NCBI RefSeq assembly: GCF_013201935.1
Contig: NZ_CP053833.1
Span: 1,612,001 to 1,676,000, forward strand
DNA length: 64,000 bases
Reading direction: 5' to 3'
From: Arcobacter cloacae
Lineage (GTDB): Bacteria > Campylobacterota > Campylobacteria > Campylobacterales > Arcobacteraceae
The position numbers and the translations under genes are program-made. Numbering within the stretch: the stretch's first letter is position 1; each line of letters opens with the position of its first letter. A model generated the notes under the pieces. That model was not told the origin of the DNA and searched no databases. It was given only the letters and a program-made list of their open reading frames with translations. Of this stretch, positions 18,964-27,081 are shown one piece after another.

Positions 18964-19193
18964 TTATTTATTAGCATATATTCCTTTAAATATCTGTAAT
19001 GGAGTCATTCTTCTTTCTAATATTTTTCCGTTTTTATTTTCTGTAACCTTTGCATAAATTACTTCTGCTGTATCATCAAGATTGATAAGCCATTGAACCG
19101 TGCAGTCCATTCCATTTACTACTTTACAATTAAATTCTACTATTCTCTTTTTATTATTGGTTTGAAATTCAGTCCATTTTTTATCTTTACAGT
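18964..19193 (-). pseudogene. C-terminal part of an IS-split secreted protein gene
   Basis: This minus-strand frame runs from the IS21 junction to a stop at 18964 and encodes the last 74 residues of a small protein, ending LQIFKGIYANK. Joining it to 21730-21891 through one copy of the 5-bp target duplication restores a single open frame, reading DNWENC then KDKKWTEFQ across the junction. The C-terminal half looks like a compact beta-rich domain with cysteines (FNC, MDC). I do not recognise the family. The frame entering from the IS is not the native N terminus. Confidence 0.85.
19189..19193. repeat. left target-site duplication of the IS21 element
   Basis: ACAGT stands immediately outside the left TG end of the element and again just outside the right CA end at 21730-21734. 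A 5-bp duplication is in the range known for IS21-family insertion. Confidence 0.8.
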
Positions 19194-19247
19194 TGAATTT
19201 TTTGACTGAAAATTGACCCACTATTTTGAAAACTTTTGACCCACCTG
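19194..19247. repeat. left terminal inverted repeat of the IS21 element
   Basis: It holds two GACCCAC motifs, at about 19215-19221 and 19238-19244, and is matched by the complement of 21676-21729. Confidence 0.85.
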
Positions 19248-19318
19248 TAAACTAAAAAAACATACTCTTTTCTCATAAAAATAATAATTATGAAGAAAGG
19301 TAAAAGGAGATGATTAGT

Positions 19319-20821
19319 ATGGAGGATTGGGTAACTATTCGTAATCTAAAAAAGAAAGATCCAAACTTAGGAACTAGAACAATTGCTTTAATGTTAGGTA
19401 TTAGTAGAAATACTGTAAAAAAAGCATTATTAAATGATGAATTACCTTTATATAACAGAGGTGAGAAAAAAATAAATGAAGCAGTTGAACCATTTATTGA
19501 TTTTATCAAAGAGTCATTTTTAAAGAAAAATTTAAAAGCTAGTAGAATTTTAAAAGATATAAAATCAAAAGGATATAGAGGAAGTCAATATGCTTTATAT
19601 GCTTACATAAGAGAAATTTTAAAACCAATAGCAAACGATGTAAGTAAAAATTCACCTCATGCTTACATGAGATATGAAACAAAACCAGCTGAACAGATGC
19701 AATATGATTGGAGTCCATATACAGTTACTATTGGTGAAAATCTTGTAAAAATAAATATACATCAAACAATCTTAGGATTTAGTAGATATAAATTTTATGA
19801 TGTAAGTTTAAATGTATCAGGAAGTGATGTATATACAGCATTAGAAGAGAGTTTTATCTTCTTTGGAGGAGTTTGTGAAAGAATACAAGTTGATAATGCA
19901 ACAGTATTTATAACAAATGCTTCTAAAGATAATCTTATTTGGAATCCAAGATTTTTATCATTGTGTGGATTGTATGGAATAAAACCAACAAGAAGTATGC
20001 CATCACATCCATGGAGTAAAGGTAAAGTTGAATCACCTTTTAGTTATCTTGAAACACATTTTATTAGTGGTAATGAATTTAAAAGCTTTGAAGATTTAAG
20101 AGAACGATTAAAACAATTTCAAGATGAGCATAATTTAGAGATTCATGGCACAACTAAACAAATTTCAAAAATACTCTTTGAAAAAGAGGAACAAAGTTTT
20201 TTAAAACCACTACCAATAAATCCAATAACTGGGGAATTAAAACGATATGTTGGATTTAAAGAAGAGTTTAGAAAGGCAAATTCTGAATGTTTAGTCTCTT
20301 ACAAAGGTAATAAATATTCAGTTCCACATTACTTTGCAAGTAAAGAGGTTTGGTTAAGAGTATTATATGGAACAACTTTGCAAATATACTCAAGTAAAAA
20401 TAAACTAATAGCAACTCATACAATTAGCCTTAAAAAAGGTGAAGTCCTTGTTAATAAAGAGCATTTCAATGGATATAGAAAAGAAAATCAGTTTGATTCA
20501 ATTGCAATTTCAATATCAAGACTTATAAAAAGATTTGCTAACTACATAAATATTCATAAATTCATTGAAAATATTAAAGTTCAAAAAAGAATTAGCCCAG
20601 CTTATCACCTTTATAAAATAGCAAACTTGTTTGAATACTACGATGAGGCTGATTGTATTATGGCAATGGAAGAAGCAATTAGTTTAAATATTTATAGCTT
20701 CTCTTTTATCAAAGGAACAATTACACATCAAACCAAGCCAAAAAATGAACAGTTAAATCTGTTTAATATCAAATTACCCCAAGCAAATATAAAAAGAGAT
20801 TTAGGAGATTATAAAATATGA
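19319..20821 (+). CDS. istA: IS21-family transposase IstA
   Basis: The 500-residue protein has an N-terminal helix-turn-helix (TIALMLGISRNTVKKAL, about 20-36). A DDE integrase core follows, with the first aspartate in MQYDWSPYTV, the second in IQVDNATVF and the glutamate in KGKVESPFSYLE. A C-terminal beta-barrel-like region follows. It cuts and joins the IS ends with help from IstB. I chose the ATG at 19319 because AAAGGAG is well spaced from it; the in-frame ATG at 19310 abuts that site. The stop overlaps istB by 4 nt (ATGA). Confidence 0.95.
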   Translation: MEDWVTIRNLKKKDPNLGTRTIALMLGISRNTVKKALLNDELPLYNRGEKKINEAVEPFIDFIKESFLKKNLKASRILKDIKSKGYRGSQYALYAYIREILKPIANDVSKNSPHAYMRYETKPAEQMQYDWSPYTVTIGENLVKINIHQTILGFSRYKFYDVSLNVSGSDVYTALEESFIFFGGVCERIQVDNATVFITNASKDNLIWNPRFLSLCGLYGIKPTRSMPSHPWSKGKVESPFSYLETHFISGNEFKSFEDLRERLKQFQDEHNLEIHGTTKQISKILFEKEEQSFLKPLPINPITGELKRYVGFKEEFRKANSECLVSYKGNKYSVPHYFASKEVWLRVLYGTTLQIYSSKNKLIATHTISLKKGEVLVNKEHFNGYRKENQFDSIAISISRLIKRFANYINIHKFIENIKVQKRISPAYHLYKIANLFEYYDEADCIMAMEEAISLNIYSFSFIKGTITHQTKPKNEQLNLFNIKLPQANIKRDLGDYKI

Positions 20822-21657
20822 GAAATAAAAATACTACAAACTTAAGAAACAGTGGACCAGTTAATTTAGAGAATGGTTCACTAAAAGCAAATATAGAGAG
20901 TTATTGTAAACTTTTATCTCTTTCATCAGTGGCAGATAATTATGAAAGTGCAGCACTTGATGCTGCTAAAGCAAAACTATCATATCAAGATTATCTGTAT
21001 AAACTATTGCAACAACAAATAGTTGATAGAGTAGATAGAAGTGTAAATGCTAGAATTAAAAAAGCAGGATTCAAATATATGGCAACTTTGGATGAGTTTG
21101 ATTTTAGCTTTCAACCTCAAATAGATGAAAAACTAATACGAGAATTAGCAACTCTAAGCTTTTTAGATAGTGCTACAAATGTACTTTTAGTTGGTGCTCC
21201 AGGAGTTGGAAAAACTCATCTTTCAATAGCATTAGGACTTGAAGCCACCAAACAAAGAAGAAGAGTAAAATTTATAAGTGCTGAAGATTTAACCAATGAA
21301 CTAATAGCTGCAAATCACTCTAATACTATAACAGATTATCTTGAAAGTATGAGTAGAATAGAGTTACTAATAATTGATGAAATTGGATACTTAGACCTTT
21401 CAAGAGAAGTAGCATCACTTTTTTTTAGACTTATTTCAAAGAGATATGAAAAATCTTCAACAATAATTACATCAAATAAAGAATTTCAAGAATGGGGACA
21501 GATATTTAATGATGATGTGATAGCAACAGCAATACTAGATAGACTTTTACATCATTCACATCCATTTTTAATAAATGGTCCAAGTTATAGAATGAAAGAT
21601 TTATTGCCAAAAAGTAAAAAGAAACAAAATTTAGAGAATAAAAATAACGAAATTTAA
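20818..21657 (+). CDS. istB: IS21-family helper ATPase IstB
   Basis: The 279-residue AAA+ protein has Walker A GAPGVGKTHLS at about residues 126-136 and Walker B LLIIDEIGYL near 182-191, with a sensor region SSTIITSNKEFQEWG. IstB bends target DNA and activates IstA. The first 40 residues include the usual IstB N-terminal helical domain. It is translationally coupled to istA through the ATGA overlap. Confidence 0.95.
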   Translation: MRNKNTTNLRNSGPVNLENGSLKANIESYCKLLSLSSVADNYESAALDAAKAKLSYQDYLYKLLQQQIVDRVDRSVNARIKKAGFKYMATLDEFDFSFQPQIDEKLIRELATLSFLDSATNVLLVGAPGVGKTHLSIALGLEATKQRRRVKFISAEDLTNELIAANHSNTITDYLESMSRIELLIIDEIGYLDLSREVASLFFRLISKRYEKSSTIITSNKEFQEWGQIFNDDVIATAILDRLLHHSHPFLINGPSYRMKDLLPKSKKKQNLENKNNEI

Positions 21658-21675
21658 TGTTATAATTTCAATCTG

Positions 21676-21729
21676 CAGGTGGGTCATTTTTAATCAAAAA
21701 AGTGGGTCAAATTTCAATCAAAATTTTCA
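21676..21729. repeat. right terminal inverted repeat of the IS21 element
   Basis: Complement of the left end. It carries two GTGGGTC motifs, at 21679-21685 and 21702-21708, and ends in CA at 21729, followed by the ACAGT duplication at 21730-21734. Confidence 0.85.
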
Positions 21730-21891
21730 ACAGTTTTCCCAGTTATCAAATGCTTGTCCAACTGTTATCGATTTGTCAAACCTCATAATACTTTCTTTTA
21801 CTAAGTCAATATTATCAGCATAAGAGTAGCTTGTAAATAAAGCTAAAGATAATAAAACTTTACTTGTGATTGATTTTATATTTTTGCACAT
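21730..21891 (-). pseudogene. N-terminal part of the IS-split secreted protein gene
   Basis: Read on the minus strand, 54 codons run from an ATG at 21891 to the IS junction. The ATG has AAAGGAAA 5-6 nt upstream, so I prefer it over the in-frame ATG at 21939. The first residues are a classical signal peptide (basic start, hydrophobic LLSLALFT, cleavage after YSYA). The mature part reads DNIDLVKES and SITVGQAFDNWENC. Together with 18964-19193 the intact protein would be 128 residues, exported to the periplasm. The family is unknown to me. Confidence 0.85.
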
Positions 21892-21941
21892 TGTTTTTCC
21901 TTTATTCGTTTTGGAAATTTTACACTGCACAAACAACACAG

Positions 21942-22862
21942 TTATGTAGTCTTTGAAAAATACTCTTCTAAATTTGATTTTATAATTTTATTAAGTTCAT
22001 CAGGAGATATAATCATAATATGAGGTAAGTAACTTTGTATCAAAGGTATTATTTCCATAAAGTCAGTAATAAAAACTTCTATATCTATACTTTCATCTTC
22101 ATAAGTTTTTAAAACTCTTTGAGTCTGGTTGATAGGTTTTCGTAAAAAATATTTTGAAACTTTTTTATCTAAAAATAGTTCTATAGCAAAAGGTTTTACA
22201 TGTGGTTCAAAATAAGCATTTATAGCATTGTCAAAACCACTTATAATCTCTTCATCAAATTCAAACTCAATATCTTGTAGTTCTACTTCTTTGATACTGT
22301 TTAAATGGTATCTTCTAATCTCATTATATTCTAAATCATAATTTATAAGATACCAAAAGCTATCAAGATTAAGTATTTTCAGAGGATAGAGTTCTCTTTT
22401 TTTGTCATTGTATATACATTCTATTTTTGTTTTAGTTTTTATAGCATTTTTTACTTTTATTATGTCTGTTTGATTTTCTTCTATACTTTCAATAGATGGC
22501 AATTTATAAATACTATTTTTTAAACTATCTTCTAACTTTTCAAAAAGTTTTTCAGTATTAAAAGAAAGTTCTTCATCAGTAAATTTATCTTTACTTTTAT
22601 TTTTCAATATCGCTATTGTTGCCAATTCTTCACTATTTAATAAACTGCTTTGCAAAAATGGATATTTTGCACTAAAACACTTTTCACTATGATTATAATA
22701 AATTGTATCATTACCAAATAAAGGAATAATATACTCTTTAAAATCAAGTTGTATAATTCTATCCGTAGTATCAAATTGTTCAACCAATTTTTTTGTAGTA
22801 AGATTTTCTCCCTTTGAAAGTAATTCAAAAATATTTTTTATTCTATATGTTCTACTAATAAT
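21942..22862 (-). CDS. WYL-domain transcriptional regulator with no ordinary start codon
   Basis: The C-terminal part has the WYL signature (SFWYLINYDLEYNEIRRYHL, about residues 150-169) expected of ligand-sensing regulators. The N-terminal winged helix, reading RTYRIKNIFELLSKG and then LVEQFDTTDRIIQLD, continues upstream of the first conventional start (a TTG at 22787) for at least 23 codons. The only plausible starts there are ATT codons at 22862 and 22859, preceded by TAAGGGGA. An in-frame stop lies upstream near 22883. Either an ATT start is used or the original ATG has mutated. Full length would be about 306 residues. WYL regulators often control defence or DNA-repair genes; the target here is unknown. 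Confidence 0.75.
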   Translation of the reverse strand: MISRTYRIKNIFELLSKGENLTTKKLVEQFDTTDRIIQLDFKEYIIPLFGNDTIYYNHSEKCFSAKYPFLQSSLLNSEELATIAILKNKSKDKFTDEELSFNTEKLFEKLEDSLKNSIYKLPSIESIEENQTDIIKVKNAIKTKTKIECIYNDKKRELYPLKILNLDSFWYLINYDLEYNEIRRYHLNSIKEVELQDIEFEFDEEIISGFDNAINAYFEPHVKPFAIELFLDKKVSKYFLRKPINQTQRVLKTYEDESIDIEVFITDFMEIIPLIQSYLPHIMIISPDELNKIIKSNLEEYFSKTT

Positions 22863-22892
22863 GGTATATCCCCTTACTTTTAATAATTAAAA

Positions 22893-23090
22893 TAAGTATA
22901 ATTTAAAACTATATTCTTATTCCCTTATTTTTGTACATTTTTTCATCTGCAATATTTAATAATGTTTCCATATCTTCTGCATCTTTTGGATAAATACTAA
23001 CCCCTAAACTAAAAGAAAGTGGAATTGTTAGATTTTCATTATAAAGTAAAGGTGTTTTTTTTGAAATCTTTTCTATTCTTTTTAAAGTTT
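22893..23090. repeat. intact-side copy of the direct repeat that bounds the accessory block
   Basis: From TAAG at about 22893, through TTTAAAACTATATTCT at 22902-22917 (16 of 16 identical to 16513-16528), into the last codons of the cyclase gene, this stretch parallels 16502-16620. The other copy lacks about 80 nt and has scattered substitutions. The two copies are in the same orientation and enclose about 6.3 kb of accessory genes. Confidence 0.6.
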
Positions 23091-24147
23091 TATCTAAATA
23101 CTCTTCTGATTCATACTCTTCAAAAAGAATAACAAACTCATCTCCACCTATTCTTGCAATGATATCCTCTTCTCTAATAACGTTTGATAACACTTCTCCA
23201 ATATGTTTTAAAAGCATATCTCCCACATGATGTCCATATTCATCATTTACATTTTTGAATTTATTTAAATCAACAAAACATAAAGCAAAAGGTTTTTTCA
23301 GCTCTTTATTTTTTAAAATAAGTTCTTCTATTTTTTTTGTTAACATCAATCTATTCGGAAGCCCTGTTAAACTATCATGATTAACTGCATACTCTAATTC
23401 TGATTCTATCTTTTTTAAGTGTGTTATATCTTGACAAATAATAATATTTTCTGATTTATTTTTATCCAACTTAACAGGAATAACATCCGCATGAAAAAAG
23501 ATATCAATACCTTCTAAACTAACAGCTCTTAAAATATTACTAACTTCTGTAGATGAAATTTTGAGTTCTCGCGAAAAGAAAAATTTTGAGAAATGCTCAC
23601 CTATCATATTATTTTCATTCAATCCAAAAAATGAAATACAAGCTTTATTTACATCAGTAATAATTCCTTTTATATCAATATGAAAACAAATTAATTTTTG
23701 ATTTATTAAGTTAAAATAAATCTGATTATTTTGAATATTCTCTTTTTCATATTCATATTTTAAATTCTCTTGATTTATATTTTGTATCATTTTTGAATAA
23801 CTAAGAGAGTGTGAAGATTGTCTTGTAAACATTGCAATAAAAAGTTTTTCATTATCTTTAGTAATAAAAGTTTCAATATTAATATCATAAAAAATATCTT
23901 TTTTAAAAAGCATTGGAATATGTAAATAGTTTTTTTTATTTTTATACAATTCTTCAAGTTTTTCTTCTAAACCAACAAATTCCCAAAAAGAGTCTCTAAC
24001 ATCTTTATTTATTGCTAATTCATCTGAAGCACTCAAAAAATCTTTTAAATTATCTGTAAACTCAACTATTTTAAAATCTTTTTTAAATAAAACACAAGAG
24101 ATATTATATTTGTTACAAATAATTGGTAAAATAAAACTTTTTAGCAT
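22909..24147 (-). CDS. double-PAS GGDEF diguanylate cyclase of the GTPase operon
   Basis: The 412-residue cytoplasmic protein has a PAS-like N-terminal region (about 10-110), a second PAS domain (about 140-245) and a GGDEF domain (250-412). The active site is intact: GGDEF at 334-338, DLNKFKNVNDEYGHHVGD at 293-310, and a product-inhibition site RxxD at R325-D328, five residues before GGDEF. It should make c-di-GMP and be feedback-controlled. It starts 1 nt after the stop of the small GTPase gene, so it is the last gene of that operon and may be its output. Confidence 0.9.
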   Translation of the reverse strand: MLKSFILPIICNKYNISCVLFKKDFKIVEFTDNLKDFLSASDELAINKDVRDSFWEFVGLEEKLEELYKNKKNYLHIPMLFKKDIFYDINIETFITKDNEKLFIAMFTRQSSHSLSYSKMIQNINQENLKYEYEKENIQNNQIYFNLINQKLICFHIDIKGIITDVNKACISFFGLNENNMIGEHFSKFFFSRELKISSTEVSNILRAVSLEGIDIFFHADVIPVKLDKNKSENIIICQDITHLKKIESELEYAVNHDSLTGLPNRLMLTKKIEELILKNKELKKPFALCFVDLNKFKNVNDEYGHHVGDMLLKHIGEVLSNVIREEDIIARIGGDEFVILFEEYESEEYLDKTLKRIEKISKKTPLLYNENLTIPLSFSLGVSIYPKDAEDMETLLNIADEKMYKNKGIRI

Positions 24148-24148
24148 T

Positions 24149-24661
24149 TTATACCAATCTTTTTATTATTTCATTATTTAATATCTCAAATAATTCACTA
24201 ACACCATTATCATCTTTTGCTGAAGTTTTAAAAAGTGCAATAACATTTGAAGAAAGATTTCTAAAACTTTCTAACTCTATCTCATCATCAACTAAATCAC
24301 TTTTATTAAAAGCTATGCAAATAGGTAAATTACTTGCTGTTTTTTCACACAATTCTATATGCTCTTTTATAGAATTAATAGTATTTTCTCTTGTTAAATC
24401 AGCAACTATTATAAAACCTTTTGCTCCACTTAAGTAGTGAGATAATATTGGTTTAAAATCAGTTTTTCCTTCAATATCCCAAATCATCATTGTAGAATCA
24501 TAAGTTTTATCATTAACTAAAGTACTTAATAATTTTTTAGAAATGGCAACACCTATGCTACTTTTATATTCATCGCTAAAACTATTATCAACGTATCTTT
24601 TAATCAAGCTTGTTTTACCTACTCCAAAATCACCAACTAAAACAATTTTATAATTAAACAT
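24149..24661 (-). CDS. Rab/MglA-like small GTPase
   Basis: The 170-residue protein is a stand-alone Ras-superfamily GTPase. The P-loop GDFGVGKTS is at 10-18, the switch I region reads YKSSIGVAI, switch II reads WDIEGKTDF, NKSD is near 118-121 and TSAKD near 149. Two positions differ from active Rab proteins: the switch I threonine aligns with a serine, and the catalytic glutamine after DxxG aligns with lysine. Slow intrinsic hydrolysis or an external activating protein would fit. No C-terminal lipidation cysteine is present. It lies 9 nt downstream of the membrane/OmpA-like gene and 1 nt upstream of the cyclase gene. Confidence 0.9.
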   Translation of the reverse strand: MFNYKIVLVGDFGVGKTSLIKRYVDNSFSDEYKSSIGVAISKKLLSTLVNDKTYDSTMMIWDIEGKTDFKPILSHYLSGAKGFIIVADLTRENTINSIKEHIELCEKTASNLPICIAFNKSDLVDDEIELESFRNLSSNVIALFKTSAKDDNGVSELFEILNNEIIKRLV

Positions 24662-24670
24662 TATAAACCT

Positions 24671-26434
24671 TTATTTTTTCCATGAAAAAACTACCCTTCT
24701 TCCTTGTTCTGGATAATTTTTTTCATCTATATTTGCTGGAATTTCATTAATTCCTATATTAATTAACTTTTGAGATACATTACCTTTTAGTTTTAAATAT
24801 TTCATAATATTTTCTGCTCTTTCTTTTACTAAAATTGCATTTCTTTCAATAGTACCTGTGTAATCCCTAAAACCTTGTATTTCTAAAACTAAATCTTCAT
24901 CTAGCTTATGTAATAAATTTATTATATTTATAAGTTTATACTCTTGACTAGGTAAAATTAAAGAAGAATTCTGTTCAAAATAAATTATATCCTCTATATT
25001 TGGAGGAACTACTTGCACACTAAACTCTATGTTTTTTAAACCTTTAATCAAACTAAATTGTTCTTGTACATATTTTTTCTCTTTTTTACTAAAAACTTTT
25101 CCAAAAATTTTAGCATCAGGATAGTTATAGCTATACTCTATTCCATTACCCTCTTTTAGATTTAAAGCTAAAGTTAAATAAGTTATTTTATCATAAATAT
25201 CTTTTGGATTATCAAAAGAATCAACAACTTGAATATTATTTTCTAAACTTTTAATCTCTTTAATCTCTTTTAGATTTTTATATGCTAAATCCTTATAAAA
25301 AGAAAAAGGAACAACTCCATTTATTTTCATATGTTTATCTTTAACTTCTACATCTAATCTATATATAGTTAAAGCCGAATCTTTGTATAAAATCTCATTA
25401 GCTTTTTTTTCAAGATTATTATCAATAATATTATTATAAATAATATAAGTGATATAAGAAACAAACAAAATAGGAATTAAATATAATAAAGGATGTATTT
25501 TTTTACTATTTTCTTCATTATTTTTACTTATTAATTGAGATATAACTTCATAAAATTTCTCTTTTGGAATATTTTGCATATCTCCATTAAAATTCTTGAT
25601 TTCATCTGAATAAGTTGATACTAAAATAGATAATACTTTTCGAATACTATTAATAGTATTATTTGTAACAGCTCCATCTATTATAACTGCCAAATAACTA
25701 TATCCGCTTGATTCTAAAACTATCTTACTTCCACCATATTCAATAGTATTTATCTCTTGATGTTTTTCATTTTTATCTACCCAATCATTTACAAAACTAC
25801 GAATTGCTGTTAGCATAGATGCTATCATCTCTGGTTCATTTATAGGATTATCTTCATGCTCAATATGTGATAAAACAACACCTGTTTCTTTATGTATAAA
25901 AAAAACTGCTCTAATATTTGTTAATGCATTCTCTTTTAATAAAAGCTCTGTTTCACTAATACCATGATATTTTGCTTTAATTTTTCTTTTCAAAGTTTTA
26001 AAAGTTAAACCATTTCTAATTTGAAAATTTATAGAATTTATCATATCTTCAAAAGTTTTAGTCACATATCTTGTTATCATATTTCCAATTACTGGATATA
26101 AAGCATCAACTACTTCGTCTTTATGAGATTTAATCTGTTCTTTAATAGCAGTTGAAATAAGAGGAGCTAGTTGTTTAGTTACTTTTTCTTTCGATTCATC
26201 ATAGTTTCTATCAATTAGTTCTAATACAATAGGCGATAAAACATCAACCAATAATTTTTTATCTTTAGTATAACTTTTTTCTAAAATAGAGAAAATTAAA
26301 GGTGAAATTTTCTCTACTATTATTTTAGGATTTTTTAAATCATCTTTTAAATTATTTAGTTCTTCTTCAAGTTTAGATAAACTCTCTTGTTCTTCCTTTA
26401 ATAGAAGATTACGTAGTTTTTCTAAATCATTCAT
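24671..26434 (-). CDS. membrane protein with roadblock-like middle domain and OmpA-like C terminus
   Basis: In the 587-residue protein, residues 1-30 are coiled coil. Residues 37-130 contain repeated LSPIV/LAPLI/LYPVI-type helices. Residues about 172-275 form an alpha/beta domain (RAVFFIHKETGVVLSH, SSGYSYLAVIIDG) that resembles roadblock/longin-type GTPase partners. One transmembrane segment lies at about 314-333. The rest should be periplasmic, with BON-like stretches (350-480) and an OmpA/MotB peptidoglycan-binding domain (about 490-587; LVLEIQGFRDYTGTIERN, then QGRRVVFSW). The roadblock assignment is my reading of the fold pattern. The layout would place a GTPase-binding domain in the cytoplasm and a cell-wall anchor outside. 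Confidence 0.78.
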   Translation of the reverse strand: MNDLEKLRNLLLKEEQESLSKLEEELNNLKDDLKNPKIIVEKISPLIFSILEKSYTKDKKLLVDVLSPIVLELIDRNYDESKEKVTKQLAPLISTAIKEQIKSHKDEVVDALYPVIGNMITRYVTKTFEDMINSINFQIRNGLTFKTLKRKIKAKYHGISETELLLKENALTNIRAVFFIHKETGVVLSHIEHEDNPINEPEMIASMLTAIRSFVNDWVDKNEKHQEINTIEYGGSKIVLESSGYSYLAVIIDGAVTNNTINSIRKVLSILVSTYSDEIKNFNGDMQNIPKEKFYEVISQLISKNNEENSKKIHPLLYLIPILFVSYITYIIYNNIIDNNLEKKANEILYKDSALTIYRLDVEVKDKHMKINGVVPFSFYKDLAYKNLKEIKEIKSLENNIQVVDSFDNPKDIYDKITYLTLALNLKEGNGIEYSYNYPDAKIFGKVFSKKEKKYVQEQFSLIKGLKNIEFSVQVVPPNIEDIIYFEQNSSLILPSQEYKLINIINLLHKLDEDLVLEIQGFRDYTGTIERNAILVKERAENIMKYLKLKGNVSQKLINIGINEIPANIDEKNYPEQGRRVVFSWKK

Positions 26435-26451
26435 CTAAATTGATTACACAA

Positions 26452-27021
26452 CTAGTTATTTTGTACAGAGATAATCTGTTTTTCTAATTGATTACCTTTT
26501 AATCTCATTGCTGTTTCCATCATAATTTCAGCAGCATCATCTCTTGATAATTTTAAATCATTCAACTCTTGAAGTTTAAGTTCCATCATAATAAATAACT
26601 CTTCTTTTAAATTATTCATCTCTTCTTGTAAAGTGTTTTTATTTTCAAGTTGTTCTTTGTACAATTGCTCATGTTTTGCACTTAATTCATCATTTAAAAG
26701 TTCAATTGAATTTTGAATTCTTTTTTCTTGTTTTAACTCATTATCCCTAATATCTGTCATCTCTTCTTGATGTTGAATTGTTAAATTTTTAATTTTTTTA
26801 GATAATAGTTCAACTTCATTATCCAATCTTAGAGTAAAATCCTTTTGATTTTGCTCTAATCTATTTTTGATATCTTCTAAAGAACGTTTTATATCATTTT
26901 CAATTTTCTCAAATCGTTTATTTAACTCTCTTGTTTGAGAACCAAACAAAATTTCTCTTATTTGATCAACATTCCCCAACTGACCTATATCATTCTGTGT
27001 TTTTTGACTATTATCTTTCAT
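26452..27021 (-). CDS. coiled-coil protein, first gene of the GTPase operon
   Basis: The 189-residue protein is almost entirely charged alpha-helix, with no membrane segment. A short N-terminal block (VDQIREILFGSQTREL, about 18-33) precedes about 130 residues of heptad-rich coiled coil. The C-terminal tail (DDAAEIMMETAMRLKGNQ) may be a separate helix. Its stop is 17 nt before the start of the OmpA-like gene. A scaffold or adaptor role is plausible but not shown. The ribosome binding site AAAAAGGAAAAAA precedes the ATG. Confidence 0.75.
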   Translation of the reverse strand: MKDNSQKTQNDIGQLGNVDQIREILFGSQTRELNKRFEKIENDIKRSLEDIKNRLEQNQKDFTLRLDNEVELLSKKIKNLTIQHQEEMTDIRDNELKQEKRIQNSIELLNDELSAKHEQLYKEQLENKNTLQEEMNNLKEELFIMMELKLQELNDLKLSRDDAAEIMMETAMRLKGNQLEKQIISVQNN

Positions 27022-27081
27022 TTTTTTCCTTTTTAGAGATGATAAAAATTTAAATTATTAAAATTCTATCATAGAAAAGAT

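Larger units (their letters stand above)
19194..21729. mobile_element. complete IS21-family insertion sequence, 2536 bp
   Basis: The element begins TGAATTTTTTGACTG and ends with CAAAATTTTCA, the TG...CA ends usual for IS21. The terminal 54 bp (19194-19247 and 21676-21729) are inverted repeats, identical at about 43 positions in an ungapped alignment, and each contains two GACCCAC blocks, the multiple transposase sites typical of the family. Inside are overlapping istA and istB genes, both intact. A 5-bp ACAGT duplication flanks the element. The insertion interrupts a secreted-protein gene. Intact genes, clean ends and clean target duplications argue for a fairly recent insertion. Confidence 0.95.

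Noticed and set aside
19288-19509. Minus-strand open frame inside the IS21 element
   Set aside because: It is antisense to the start of istA and has no ribosome binding site.
22637-22828. Minus-strand frame overlapping the WYL gene start
   Set aside because: It is in a different frame from the clear WYL/winged-helix protein and has no domain character.
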